The notes below the pieces were generated by a model that saw only the letters and a list, made by a program, of their open reading frames with translations, ran no database searches and was not told the DNA's origin. A stretch of 48,976 nt of DNA from an uncultured Methanobrevibacter sp. Lineage in GTDB: Archaea > Methanobacteriota > Methanobacteria > Methanobacteriales > Methanobacteriaceae. Where the stretch lies: NCBI GenBank assembly GCA_902782595.1, contig CACZNW010000022.1, forward strand, positions 1 to 48,976, read 5' to 3'. The position numbers and the translations under genes are program-made. Positions 1-7,901 of this stretch are shown one piece after another; position 1 is the first letter of the stretch; each line of letters starts with the position of its first letter.

Positions 1-16
1 AATTTTTAATTTTTTT

Positions 17-89
<73 letters not shown>

Positions 90-122
90 TTTTTTTAAAT
101 AAGATATAATCGTGATTATATT

Positions 123-1205
123 ATGTTGTTGATTGCTCAAAACCACTTACAATTAATTGTAGAAGTAGCAATAATGCTATTTGTTATATGGGTATTTGCA
201 TTAAACCTAATCCCTTTATCACTTAGTGTTGTGACTTTTTTATCTTTGTTTATTATGGGTGGTTTTACATTAATTTTTGGTGCAGACATTGCTCTTTTGG
301 TAATATCTTCGAGTCAGGCAGAATTTACTCACCCTTTTGGTCCGATTGCACTTTTGGGTACTGTCGCCGCTTTGGCATCGCTGAAAGTAATGAAGGAATC
401 GGGTGTGGACATAAGACCCCTTAGAAGATTTGTGATTATTTTCCTTGTTGGAATTACAATATTCGGAGGATTGATGCACAGGTCATTTTTAGTATTATGG
501 GTAATCGGATTATTCTTCGGTTATCTGATAATTTCAAAATCCTTCAGAGAAAAATCAGTATTCACTGCTAAAAGGATTTTATCATTCTTGGGAGTTATTG
601 CAGTAGGTTTTGTTCTTCTGGAAGTTGTTGCAAGAGTATCCGGAATGACAATTTTCTCACCATTATTAAGATTAGGAAGGATTGAGCAGTATTCTCTTTC
701 AAGTATTAAAACGGTTTTAAGTAATATTCAACTAATCGGTCACAATGCAAACGCATCCTACTGGGGAGCAGAAGGTACGGCATTTGCTGAAGGATACATT
801 ACACTGCCGATGCAGTTTGTGTTATTCTTCGGACTTCCTTTCCCGATGTTTTTCGGTATACTGGTCAACCAGAAGGATACAATCGACTATATGCTTCCGG
901 GAATATTCGGATATGGTTTTGACTTTGGAATATTGGGACTGGTCGGTTTGGCCATATTTGTGGTCGGCACAATTATCATCGGATTTGAAGTATTGAAAAG
1001 ATACCGTGAAAGAAGAGAGAAAAACAATAAAAAATATCTTGGTAGAGAAGTATTATTAACCGGTGCTTTGGCATCATTCTGTGCACAGGCATTAATAGGA
1101 ATGTTTGTATTTAACAGAACTATCAATGGTATGGCACTTTTAACATTTATTTTTGTAGGTACATTGATTCTGGCCAATGTAGTTACACTTAAAACAAGAT
1201 CCTAG
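123..1205 (+). CDS. Polytopic membrane protein, function unknown
   Basis: This 360-residue protein is almost entirely hydrophobic, with about nine to ten membrane segments and short polar loops. A longer loop near residues 185-220 contains GHNANASYWGAEGT. The C-terminus is basic (KRYRERREKNNKK, then a last pair of helices). The overall look, with a large polar loop between late helices, recalls polysaccharide polymerase or O-antigen-ligase-type membrane proteins, but I see no diagnostic motif. It begins 33 nt after the tRNA with no clear Shine-Dalgarno, and is followed after 12 nt by the DUF1890 gene, so it probably heads the operon running to 3498. Confidence 0.75.
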   Translation: MLLIAQNHLQLIVEVAIMLFVIWVFALNLIPLSLSVVTFLSLFIMGGFTLIFGADIALLVISSSQAEFTHPFGPIALLGTVAALASLKVMKESGVDIRPLRRFVIIFLVGITIFGGLMHRSFLVLWVIGLFFGYLIISKSFREKSVFTAKRILSFLGVIAVGFVLLEVVARVSGMTIFSPLLRLGRIEQYSLSSIKTVLSNIQLIGHNANASYWGAEGTAFAEGYITLPMQFVLFFGLPFPMFFGILVNQKDTIDYMLPGIFGYGFDFGILGLVGLAIFVVGTIIIGFEVLKRYRERREKNNKKYLGREVLLTGALASFCAQALIGMFVFNRTINGMALLTFIFVGTLILANVVTLKTRS

Positions 1206-1217
1206 AGGTATTATTTT

Positions 1218-1676
1218 ATGAAAGCTTTGGTTTTACTTGGATGTCCCGAGACTCCATCCCAAACTCCGATGGCAGTTTATGTTTTCAGTAAATTAACAAA
1301 GATGGGCTATGATGTTGTCATAGCGGCAAACCCTGCAGCGGCAAAACTTGTTAAAATATCAGACCCTGAAGAATTGTATAATCTCTGCATTGTCGATTTG
1401 GAGAGAACATTAGGTGAAATTAAACAGGGAGATTATGACCTGCTGGTCGGTTTTGTTCATAAGGATGCTGCAGCATCATTTTTTGTAACATTTGAACAGA
1501 TTTTACAATGCAGATCTCTTGCACTGGTATTTTCAAGAGATGCAGATGAAGTTGAAGAGTTTGTTAACCTTATAGATGAAAGCGGAAGCAATGCTTTAAT
1601 TGCTGCAGTAAGAGCTTTCCATAATCCTTCACCGATTAAAGTTAAATTTGACAGAGCAATCAAGGAGTTTGAATAA
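1218..1676 (+). CDS. DUF1890-type conserved archaeal protein
   Basis: The protein has 152 residues. It begins MKALVLLGCPETPSQTPMAV, a beta strand followed by a CPE(T/S)P-type turn, and has alternating strands and helices consistent with a small Rossmann-like fold. From memory it matches the methanogen family DUF1890, which sits beside DUF1894 and methionine synthase in Methanobacteriales. AGAGGT upstream is a good ribosome binding site for this ATG. The stop is 2 nt before the next start, so translation is likely coupled. The biochemical role is unknown; the neighbourhood suggests methyl-group or corrinoid metabolism. Confidence 0.8.
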   Translation: MKALVLLGCPETPSQTPMAVYVFSKLTKMGYDVVIAANPAAAKLVKISDPEELYNLCIVDLERTLGEIKQGDYDLLVGFVHKDAAASFFVTFEQILQCRSLALVFSRDADEVEEFVNLIDESGSNALIAAVRAFHNPSPIKVKFDRAIKEFE

Positions 1677-1678
1677 AA

Positions 1679-1987
1679 ATGTCTTTTTGTCTAGATACTT
1701 ACCTTCAGCAATCCGATAATTATGAGATTCATGCTTCAAAAGCAGGTTTTAAAGACTGTGCAATGATTATAAGATTCAAAGCAGATGATCTGGTTTATAT
1801 TAAACCTGGAGATGAAGTTTTAGGAGTTAGAGTCATTGGCATACCTCCGATTCCAATCGGATTTGACCATAAAAAGGGAACAGTCTTTTTACCCTACACC
1901 AAACCGTGTCACGGAACTTCAGTAGTTGAACTTCCGATTGATGAAGAAGAAGTCGAAAAAATCAGAAAACTTGACACCGGTAAGTAA
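1679..1987 (+). CDS. DUF1894-type conserved archaeal protein
   Basis: A 102-residue soluble protein. Recognisable stretches are MSFCLDTYLQQSDNYEIHAS at the N-terminus and a central segment with KPGDEVLGVRVIGIPPIPIG, which looks like a small beta-barrel core with a proline-rich turn. It matches my recollection of the methanogen family DUF1894. It lies between the DUF1890 gene (2 nt away) and the methionine synthase start (1 nt after its stop), so the three are almost certainly co-translated. No catalytic motif is visible. Confidence 0.8.
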   Translation: MSFCLDTYLQQSDNYEIHASKAGFKDCAMIIRFKADDLVYIKPGDEVLGVRVIGIPPIPIGFDHKKGTVFLPYTKPCHGTSVVELPIDEEEVEKIRKLDTGK

Positions 1988-1988
1988 A

Positions 1989-2933
1989 ATGAAATCTACA
2001 GTTGTTGGAAGCTATCCGGTAGAACTCAGTGAACCTTCTTCATTCAAAGATAAACTGTTGAATGCTATTGGAGCTTATGACCCATTTAAGCAGGCAATTA
2101 AAACAAGCGTCATGGCTCAACTTGATGCGGGAGTAGATATTATATCGGACGGTCAGGTTAGAGGGGACATGGTTTCTATTTTTACACAATTCATTCCCGG
2201 AATGAAAATTGTTGACGGAAATACTGAAATTGTCTCAAAAATCAGAAATCCCACTAGGGAAATCTCAGTTAATGACCTGAAGTATGCAAAAAAAGTCATG
2301 AGTGAATATTATGGCGGTAAAATCCCAGAAGGAAAAGGAATAAAAGGAATCATTACCGGTCCGAATACGATTGTTCACTCTTCAAGAATCCGTTCTTTTT
2401 ACAAAAATAAGGAAGACGCAATAATCGACCTTGCCCACTCATTAAAATTTGAAGTGGATGCCATTGAAAAGAATGCATCCCCGATTTACATTCAAATTGA
2501 TGAACCGTTTTTATCCACAGGAATGGTGGATATGAAAACCGCACGTGAAGCCATTGATATCATTAGGGACGGTATGAACATACCCCTTGCAATGCATGTC
2601 TGCGGAATATTGTCCGATGCATTCAAGGACATTTCCAGATTCAATGTTGATATTCTGGATTTCGAATTTGCAGGAAACAGTGTTAACCTTGGAGTTTTAC
2701 AGAAAAATGCTAATTTGATATCTGGTAAAAAAATAGGATTCGGATGCGTTGATTCATCAGTAAATACCGTTGACAATAAAGGGGATGTTGATGAACTGGT
2801 ATTAAAGGCCATTGAAATTGTTGGAAAGGATAATCTGATTTTGGATCCGGATTGTGGTCTTAGAAGGGCACCGGGTGATGTTGCGTTTAAAAAATTGAAA
2901 CTAATGAATGACATTAAGGACAAATACAGTTAA
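1989..2933 (+). CDS. metE: Archaeal core methionine synthase (MetE/MesA type)
   Basis: This 314-residue protein corresponds to the C-terminal catalytic half of cobalamin-independent methionine synthase. The four zinc ligands are visible: His203 and Cys205 in AMHVCG, Glu226 in DFEFAGN and Cys289 in DPDCGLRR. The start is the ATG at 1989 (MKSTVVGSYP), because the family begins with this strand; the open frame extends upstream to 1926, but that would overlap DUF1894 by 62 nt and add an unrelated lysine-rich tail. The Methanothermobacter homologue is known to take methyl groups from methylcobalamin rather than from a folate, and the short length without the N-terminal half agrees. It makes methionine from homocysteine in the cytoplasm. 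Confidence 0.93.
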   Translation: MKSTVVGSYPVELSEPSSFKDKLLNAIGAYDPFKQAIKTSVMAQLDAGVDIISDGQVRGDMVSIFTQFIPGMKIVDGNTEIVSKIRNPTREISVNDLKYAKKVMSEYYGGKIPEGKGIKGIITGPNTIVHSSRIRSFYKNKEDAIIDLAHSLKFEVDAIEKNASPIYIQIDEPFLSTGMVDMKTAREAIDIIRDGMNIPLAMHVCGILSDAFKDISRFNVDILDFEFAGNSVNLGVLQKNANLISGKKIGFGCVDSSVNTVDNKGDVDELVLKAIEIVGKDNLILDPDCGLRRAPGDVAFKKLKLMNDIKDKYS

Positions 2934-2955
2934 ATCCCTCTTCCGGTGATTAGTG

Positions 2956-3498
2956 ATGAGTGATTATTGCAGCAGATGCGGTGAAAAATTAAAGGAAGAT
3001 GCAGTATTCTGCGGTAATTGCGGTCAGAAAGTTCCGGGTAAAAACAAACGGTTTTCAAATAAACATATTCTTTTAATTATTGTTATTGCAGCAGCAATTC
3101 TTACCGTATTTTTATCAGTAAATCTCTTTTTAACCCAGACTCAGACAGTAACAGTTGACAATGTCAGATTCGAACTGCCGGCAGATTATGTTAAAGAACC
3201 GCTTCGAACCGATGTTAGTTATGATGAAAACGTCAAATCAAGTGCAATGGGGTGGAGCAACAATAAATATTATATTGAAATTGGTGTTGCAAAAACACCG
3301 GGTTCAGGATTTAACAGCGAAGAAGTCGCAGCAGGTTTGGGCGGAACACCCACTAAGATGTTTGGACATTCCGGTTATTACCTTGACTATGATAATGAAG
3401 GGTGTGCATTCATATTCGGTTTAAAGGATGAGGTATGCATGGTATATGTGTCTGATTACGATGCATTCGGTGATGTTAAGCTGGTAGGTCAGGTATGA
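2956..3498 (+). CDS. Zinc-ribbon, single-pass membrane protein
   Basis: A 180-residue protein. Residues about 4-24 form a zinc ribbon (CSRCG then CGNCG, two CxxC knuckles). A basic linker leads to one membrane segment at about residues 35-58, followed by a C-terminal domain of about 120 residues outside the membrane with the strand VTVDNVRFELPADYV. This resembles the zinc-ribbon plus single-helix surface proteins common in Methanobrevibacter. The ATG at 2956 is preferred over the GTG at 2953. It is the last gene before a strong bidirectional terminator. Function unknown. Confidence 0.8.
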   Translation: MSDYCSRCGEKLKEDAVFCGNCGQKVPGKNKRFSNKHILLIIVIAAAILTVFLSVNLFLTQTQTVTVDNVRFELPADYVKEPLRTDVSYDENVKSSAMGWSNNKYYIEIGVAKTPGSGFNSEEVAAGLGGTPTKMFGHSGYYLDYDNEGCAFIFGLKDEVCMVYVSDYDAFGDVKLVGQV

Positions 3499-3515
3499 TT
3501 ATTAAAAAATATGTT

Positions 3516-3547
3516 AATAGGGAAATATTTCAAATCCCTATTTTTTT
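3516..3547. terminator. Bidirectional hairpin terminator
   Basis: AATAGGGA (3516-3523) pairs perfectly with TCCCTATT (3535-3542) around an 11-nt loop. A T run follows on the plus strand, and an A run (3504-3509) gives a T run for the minus strand. It lies exactly between the convergent zinc-ribbon gene and cobM. Confidence 0.75.
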
Positions 3548-4299
3548 CAACGATATTCATGTTTAAAGTTTTTATCATATAACTTAGATGCATTAAACTC
3601 ACCTGGGTCGAGGACATCTCCCACTACAATCATTGCAGTCTTTGTAATATTGGCATCTTTAACTTTTCCTGCAATATCCTCGAGGGTTCCTCTAATTATT
3701 TGCTGGTCCGGCCAGGTTGCCTTTTTAACAACTGCCACGGGGGTAGTTTTTTCATAACCTTCAAGCAGTTCATCAACAACCTTATCAATCATTCCAATTC
3801 CTAAAAAGATACACATGGTTGCATGATGCTTTGAAAAGCTGGCCAAACTTTCACCTTCAGGCTTTGGAGTTCTGCCTTCAGGACGGGTGATGATGACACT
3901 CTGTGAAATCTCAGGTAATGTCAACTCGGCTTCAAGAACGCTTGCTGTTCCAAACAGTGAACTGACTCCCGGAATGATTTCATAGTCAATGTCATGTTTT
4001 TTAAGTTCACGAATCTGTTCGCCGATGGCTCCGTAAATCGAAGGGTCTCCGGTATGTACACGGGCAACCAGTTTGCCTTCATTCACTGCTTCGGTAATTA
4101 TTGCATCAGTTTCTTCTAAATTTAAATATGCACTATTGTGAATCACACAATCATCTTTTGCAGGACATAAAACATCTTTATTTACAAGTGAACCTGCATA
4201 TATAATCACATCAGCTTTTTCAATGGCATTTCTTCCTTTAACGGTAATCAAATCAGGATCTCCAGGTCCCGCACCGACAAAAATAACTTTACCTTTCAT
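3547..4299 (-). CDS. cobM/cbiF: Precorrin-4/cobalt-precorrin-4 C11-methyltransferase
   Basis: A 250-residue SAM-dependent tetrapyrrole methylase. The N-terminal VIFVGAGPGDPDLITVKG glycine loop is the family signature. HTGDPSIYGAIGEQ is the second SAM-site motif, followed by YEIIPGVSS and the later TMCIFLGI strand. The pattern with LPEISQSVIITRPEGRTP is characteristic of CobM/CbiF, which methylates C11 of (cobalt-)precorrin-4 in corrin ring synthesis. Hydrogenotrophic methanogens need corrinoids for the Mtr methyltransferase and for the nearby methionine synthase. The gene stands alone on the minus strand, divergent from the prepilin genes. Confidence 0.93.
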   Translation of the reverse strand: MKGKVIFVGAGPGDPDLITVKGRNAIEKADVIIYAGSLVNKDVLCPAKDDCVIHNSAYLNLEETDAIITEAVNEGKLVARVHTGDPSIYGAIGEQIRELKKHDIDYEIIPGVSSLFGTASVLEAELTLPEISQSVIITRPEGRTPKPEGESLASFSKHHATMCIFLGIGMIDKVVDELLEGYEKTTPVAVVKKATWPDQQIIRGTLEDIAGKVKDANITKTAMIVVGDVLDPGEFNASKLYDKNFKHEYR

Positions 4300-4396
4300 A
4301 TTTACTTTTTTATGTCAGGTAATATTTAATAATTTTGCAACAAAATTGACTTCAGTTTAGAGTAAACTTTATTAATATCTAAAATAATTAAAAAAT
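4300..4396. promoter_or_regulatory. Divergent promoter region, cobM and prepilin genes
   Basis: An A+T-rich 97-nt gap separates divergent starts. It contains TATA-like stretches (AATATTTAATAATTTT near 4321) and a small inverted repeat, AGTTTA-GAG-TAAACT (4354-4368), close to where a plus-strand transcript could begin. No Shine-Dalgarno is evident before 4397, so a short leader is possible. No cobalamin-riboswitch-like sequence is recognisable. Confidence 0.4.
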
Positions 4397-4789
4397 ATGG
4401 ACAACAGAGGTTTTATTTCAATAGAATATTTATTTTCATTATTTATTATCATGATTATTGCTTGTGGAGTGTTATTTTACGCGTCCGCATCAATATCATC
4501 AAGTTTGAATATTGAAGATAGTGTCACACACAGACTGATTCTGGATGATGTGGCAGATGTAATAAGTCATGTGAACTCAAACGGCATCGGTTATTCAAAA
4601 TACCTAAAACTGCCTTCTGATAAGGGATATTTCGAGATTACTGTTGATAAAAATAAACTAACAATGGAATACTCCGGAAAAAAGGGAGAAACAATGATGA
4701 TACTGGTAAACACCAATTCAAAATATAAACTCATCAGCGGAAAAAGCTATGTGGTTACAAAAACATCAGAAGGAATCGTGATATCATGA
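4397..4789 (+). CDS. Class III signal peptide (prepilin-like) protein
   Basis: A 130-residue protein. The first residues MDNRGFISIEYLFSLFIIMI contain a class III prepilin signal: a short basic leader, Gly5, then FISIE with Ser at +3 and Glu at +5, followed by one hydrophobic helix. In euryarchaea such leaders are cut before the helix by the EppA peptidase, and the helix then packs in a pilus core. The C-terminal head of about 95 residues is beta-rich (KGYFEITVDKNKLTMEYSGK). The stop overlaps the next start (ATGA-type), so it is co-expressed with a second prepilin. Confidence 0.82.
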   Translation: MDNRGFISIEYLFSLFIIMIIACGVLFYASASISSSLNIEDSVTHRLILDDVADVISHVNSNGIGYSKYLKLPSDKGYFEITVDKNKLTMEYSGKKGETMMILVNTNSKYKLISGKSYVVTKTSEGIVIS

Positions 4790-5283
4790 CGGACAATAAA
4801 GGTCAGATTTCAGCAGAATTTCTATTTTTATTAGGTGTTTTAATATTGATTGTCATGCTGTCTGTTGTGTTTGTAGCACAGGAGTATGAATTGAATATTG
4901 CAATGGCAGCCGCTAGAAACGGTGCAACAGAAGGTGCTGCGGCTTTATCAGGAGGAATTTATCCGGAAGATACATTTAGAGAATATTCAACATCAAAGAC
5001 AGGTTTACTGTCTCCCTATTCGGTTGAAATCATCAATATTTCCTATGCTGATTTGGGACATGACATAAACTATGATAAAAAAAGAATACAGTTTAAGGTA
5101 TATGCAAAAACATCACAAAGGTTTAACAGTGATGAACTCGTCTCAATTGGTGACAGAATTAATTATAATTTAAGAAAATCACTTGCGGTGAGCTTTAATT
5201 CAACGGCTTCAACAAATAAACTGTACAATCCGGTTTTCTCCAGTCATTATGTTTACACAACAGCTAATGTTAAATGGGTTTAA
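4786..5283 (+). CDS. Class III signal peptide (prepilin-like) protein
   Basis: A 165-residue protein beginning MTDNKGQISAEFLFLLGVLI. KG|QISAE is an exact class III motif (Gln at +1, Ser at +3, Glu at +5), followed by a hydrophobic helix, so EppA cleavage after Gly6 is expected. The head domain has the segments YSVEIINISYADLG and KKRIQFKVYAKT, beta-strand-like. It overlaps the upstream prepilin gene by 4 nt; the two may be major and minor subunits of one filament or pseudopilins. No pilus ATPase or platform gene is nearby. Confidence 0.85.
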   Translation: MTDNKGQISAEFLFLLGVLILIVMLSVVFVAQEYELNIAMAAARNGATEGAAALSGGIYPEDTFREYSTSKTGLLSPYSVEIINISYADLGHDINYDKKRIQFKVYAKTSQRFNSDELVSIGDRINYNLRKSLAVSFNSTASTNKLYNPVFSSHYVYTTANVKWV

Positions 5284-5299
5284 TTCCATAAAGTATAAT

Positions 5300-5680
5300 A
5301 TGACACGTTACGAGAAAGGTAAAAATTCATTAGAAAGTATACAGGGCAGGTCAGTTGAAGAAATCTTTAAGGATCTTGAAGATATTGCACCTGATTTGTC
5401 AAGATTTGTTGTTGAATTTCCATATTCTGAAATCTACACCCGTGAAGAGGTGGATTTAAAAACCCGTGAATTATGTACTGTTGCAGCACTCACAGTCTTG
5501 GGAACAGTTCCACAGCTTAAGGACCATATCAATGCGGCATTAAACGTTGGAAACAGTCCAACAGAAATTGTTGAAATAATCATGCAGATGAGTGCCTATT
5601 GCGGATTTCCAAAATCAATTAATGGAATAATGGCTGCAAAGGAAGTATTTGTCGAAAATGACTTGCTGCCATTAAAGTAG
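5300..5680 (+). CDS. Carboxymuconolactone decarboxylase-like (PcaC/AhpD superfamily) protein
   Basis: A 126-residue, all-helical protein. The central segment RELCTVAALTVLG followed by QLKDHINAALNVG and then EIVEIIMQMSAYCGFP is the typical CMD-domain pattern. It resembles the PcaC branch: a single Cys in RELC and a His 15 residues later, rather than the CxxC of AhpD peroxidase partners. The start ATG at 5300 (MTRYEKG) is chosen because the upstream extension to 5249 overlaps the prepilin frame. In methanogens these are usually uncharacterised and are unlikely to degrade aromatics; a redox or thiol role is possible. Confidence 0.85.
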   Translation: MTRYEKGKNSLESIQGRSVEEIFKDLEDIAPDLSRFVVEFPYSEIYTREEVDLKTRELCTVAALTVLGTVPQLKDHINAALNVGNSPTEIVEIIMQMSAYCGFPKSINGIMAAKEVFVENDLLPLK

Positions 5681-5687
5681 GATTTGA

Positions 5688-6005
5688 ATGACATTTGAAC
5701 CGGCAGTGGCCAGAAAACTGAAGGAAGAATTAATTGACATTATTAAAAAAAGAAAAGATGTTAATGAATATGGGATGATTGTGTACAAGTATGTTTTCAT
5801 AACTGAATTGGGAATGCCTCTTCAGGAAGATTGGGGAATTGAAATAATGCACGATTCGTTCATATTATATATAATTCCTGATAATCTTAAATTCAATCTT
5901 TTAAAAGAACTGGCGGATGAATTTAAGGAATTTGAAATTTCTTTCATGTCTAATTCCCATAATCTAATTAAATTAAAATTCAAATTGAGTGATTTCAGTG
6001 TATGA
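5688..6005 (+). CDS. Small hypothetical protein, paralogue of next gene
   Basis: A 105-residue soluble protein of unknown family. It has an N-terminal helix (VARKLKEELIDIIKKRK) and a C-terminal alpha/beta part (SFILYIIPDN, then FEISFMS and LIKLKFKL). AGGATTT upstream gives a plausible ribosome binding site. It starts 7 nt after the CMD gene and overlaps the next ORF. The C-terminal half lines up with that ORF (same strand-helix-strand order), which suggests a tandem duplication. Confidence 0.65.
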   Translation: MTFEPAVARKLKEELIDIIKKRKDVNEYGMIVYKYVFITELGMPLQEDWGIEIMHDSFILYIIPDNLKFNLLKELADEFKEFEISFMSNSHNLIKLKFKLSDFSV

Positions 6006-6366
6006 TGAAAAGGAAAAACGGCAACTGATGGATGATCTGGTTGAGATGGAAACATTCAAGCCAGACGTTGGAGATGAAGGAAAAATCCTTCAGGATGATT
6101 TGAAGCAATATTTCATTAATGGCAACGGCGATAGGGATGACCTGATTTTCAGGCTGGAGCTGTATTTCTATGCTTTCAAACTGTTCTGCCGTAAATCAGT
6201 AAAAATAGATAGAAATCAATTCATAGTATTTTTAAATGATTCATTTTTGGATTACCATTTGATAAATCTTGTTAAAAAAGATTTAACGGATTTTGAATTG
6301 GAAATAGAAGCCGTTAAAGATAATAATGAAGTGTTAATCAATCTTAATTTCACACTGCATTTTTAG
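5989..6366 (+). CDS. Small hypothetical protein, paralogue of previous gene
   Basis: A 125-residue protein starting at GTG 5989, or at the GTG at 5998; no in-frame ATG lies near the start. It has an acidic N-terminal helix (KRQLMDDLVEMETFK), a central insertion, and a C-terminal part (QFIVFLNDSF, FELEIEAV, NLNFTLHF) that mirrors the upstream gene. It overlaps that gene by 8-17 nt, implying translational coupling, and its stop overlaps the convergent tatD stop by 4 nt. Function unknown. Confidence 0.6.
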   Translation: MISVYDEKEKRQLMDDLVEMETFKPDVGDEGKILQDDLKQYFINGNGDRDDLIFRLELYFYAFKLFCRKSVKIDRNQFIVFLNDSFLDYHLINLVKKDLTDFELEIEAVKDNNEVLINLNFTLHF

Positions 6367-7124
6367 ATTTTGAAAATTTTACGGGCATTTCCGGTGGTTA
6401 TCTCATCAACCTCGCTTATGTCCATATCTTTTATCTCAGCAATCTTAGCCACGGCTTTGGTAACATTTGCAGGTTCATTTCGCTCTTCTTTTGTCATTGC
6501 CAGATAAGGACTGTCAGTTTCAGTTAAAACATAATCAAGGTCTATTTTTTCAATCAAATCCTGGTGATGTTTGGAATAACATAACATTGTCGAAAAACTC
6601 ATAACGCAGTTGTCCATGTTCATGATTTTTTTGGCAGTTTTCAGACTGCCTCCATAACAGTGGAAAACAAAATAAGGTATGTCTTCATATTCGGGAATTA
6701 TATTTACCGCTTTTTTCTCACAGTCTCTAACATGCATTACAATCGGGACTTTATACTCATTGGCAAGTTCTAAAAATCCCTTGAATATCTCCTGCTGTCT
6801 TTCACGCAATGTTTTATCTGTAACATAAAAATAATCCATTCCCACCTCACCTACTGCAACGATATTGTCAAGATATTTTTTGATGTTGTCATGGGCAATT
6901 TTTATATCTTCCTCGGAAGCGTTCTGTGAACTGACGGGGTGGAAACCGAAAGTCGGATAGATAAAACCTTCATAATCCTTTGAAAGCTGCAGTACCTTCA
7001 TGTTACTGTCATTGCTGTATCCTGAAACGATAACATAATCCAATCTGTCCTGTGCTCTTTTAATGACTTCGATTCTATCGGGGTCAAACTCTTCAAAATC
7101 AATGTGGCAATGGGTGTCAATCAT
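6363..7124 (-). CDS. TatD-family metal-dependent hydrolase
   Basis: A 253-residue TIM-barrel amidohydrolase-type protein. The N-terminal MIDTHCHIDF holds the metal-binding HxH. Further family features are AVGEVGMDY (metal-bridging Glu), VPIVMHVRDCEK, a His in VFHCYGG and the final TETDSPYLAM with the catalytic Asp. TatD proteins are Mg/Zn-dependent nucleases involved in DNA repair or RNA processing; the exact substrate here is unknown. It starts 3 nt after uppS in a minus-strand operon mtxX-uppS-tatD. Confidence 0.9.
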   Translation of the reverse strand: MIDTHCHIDFEEFDPDRIEVIKRAQDRLDYVIVSGYSNDSNMKVLQLSKDYEGFIYPTFGFHPVSSQNASEEDIKIAHDNIKKYLDNIVAVGEVGMDYFYVTDKTLRERQQEIFKGFLELANEYKVPIVMHVRDCEKKAVNIIPEYEDIPYFVFHCYGGSLKTAKKIMNMDNCVMSFSTMLCYSKHHQDLIEKIDLDYVLTETDSPYLAMTKEERNEPANVTKAVAKIAEIKDMDISEVDEITTGNARKIFKI

Positions 7125-7127
7125 ATT

Positions 7128-7892
7128 TTAAACTCCAAATCTTCTCTCACGTTCCTGATATGACCTGATTGCTCTTATGAAATCAACTTTTCTAAGTTCA
7201 GGCCATAAAGTTTCACAGAAATATAATTCGGAATAGGAGGACTGCCATAATAGAAATCCGCTTAGGCGTTCTTCGCCGCTGGTACGGATGATTAAATTCG
7301 GATCGGCCAGTCCCTCAGTGTAGAGGTTTTTGCTTACAAGATCTTCGTCAACATCATCAATTGTGATTTTACCGTCCTGCACGTCTGCAATTATTTTTTT
7401 GAATGAATCGATTATTTCCAAACGTCCATCATAACCAATAGCTATATTGAATAATCTTTTATCGTAATGTGCAGTAGCATCTTCAGCTTCTTTTATTGCT
7501 TCACGCACGCTTTCCGGAATCAACTCAGTTCTTCCAACCACTTTTACTCTTACTTCGTTTTTGTGTATTTTTTCATGGTCTACCAGTCTTTTGAAGTTTT
7601 TAACAAATAAATTCATTAATCCTTCGACTTCGTGTTCGGGTCTGTTGAAGTTTTCTGTTGAAAAAGCATATACTGTTATAATTTCAATTCCAAGTTCAAT
7701 ACTCCAGTCAAGAACCTTTTCTAATGTGTCAACTCCTATTTCATGTCCTTTAACTACATCTATATTTCCCTGAAGTTTGGAGTATCGTCTGTTGCCGTCC
7801 ATAATTATGGCAACATGTTTCGGCATTTTTTCCGGTTTTAAATCACGGGTAATGTACCATTCATATAATCTATAAAGTATATTCTCTGCCAT
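7128..7892 (-). CDS. uppS: cis-Prenyltransferase (undecaprenyl/polyprenyl diphosphate synthase)
   Basis: A 254-residue protein with the family signatures: HVAIIMDGNRRYSK near residue 27 (pyrophosphate-binding Asp in DGNRR), VYAFSTENFNRP, and near the C-terminus LIIRTSGEERLSGFLLWQ followed by SELYF. It condenses isopentenyl diphosphate onto an allylic primer to make long-chain polyprenyl diphosphate, the precursor of the lipid carrier for N-glycans, pseudomurein and surface polymers. AAGGGAT gives a good ribosome binding site. It starts 9 nt after mtxX. Its product would feed the surface-polymer enzymes later in this window. Confidence 0.95.
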   Translation of the reverse strand: MAENILYRLYEWYITRDLKPEKMPKHVAIIMDGNRRYSKLQGNIDVVKGHEIGVDTLEKVLDWSIELGIEIITVYAFSTENFNRPEHEVEGLMNLFVKNFKRLVDHEKIHKNEVRVKVVGRTELIPESVREAIKEAEDATAHYDKRLFNIAIGYDGRLEIIDSFKKIIADVQDGKITIDDVDEDLVSKNLYTEGLADPNLIIRTSGEERLSGFLLWQSSYSELYFCETLWPELRKVDFIRAIRSYQERERRFGV

Positions 7893-7901
7893 TTTTATCC
7901 C

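Noticed and set aside
1926..1988. Upstream extension of the methionine synthase
   Set aside because: It overlaps DUF1894 coding sequence and adds a lysine-rich tail absent from the family; ATG 1989 starts the conserved fold.
3547..4396. Cobalamin riboswitch near cobM or metE
   Set aside because: No B12-box-like sequence seen, and the gaps are too short.
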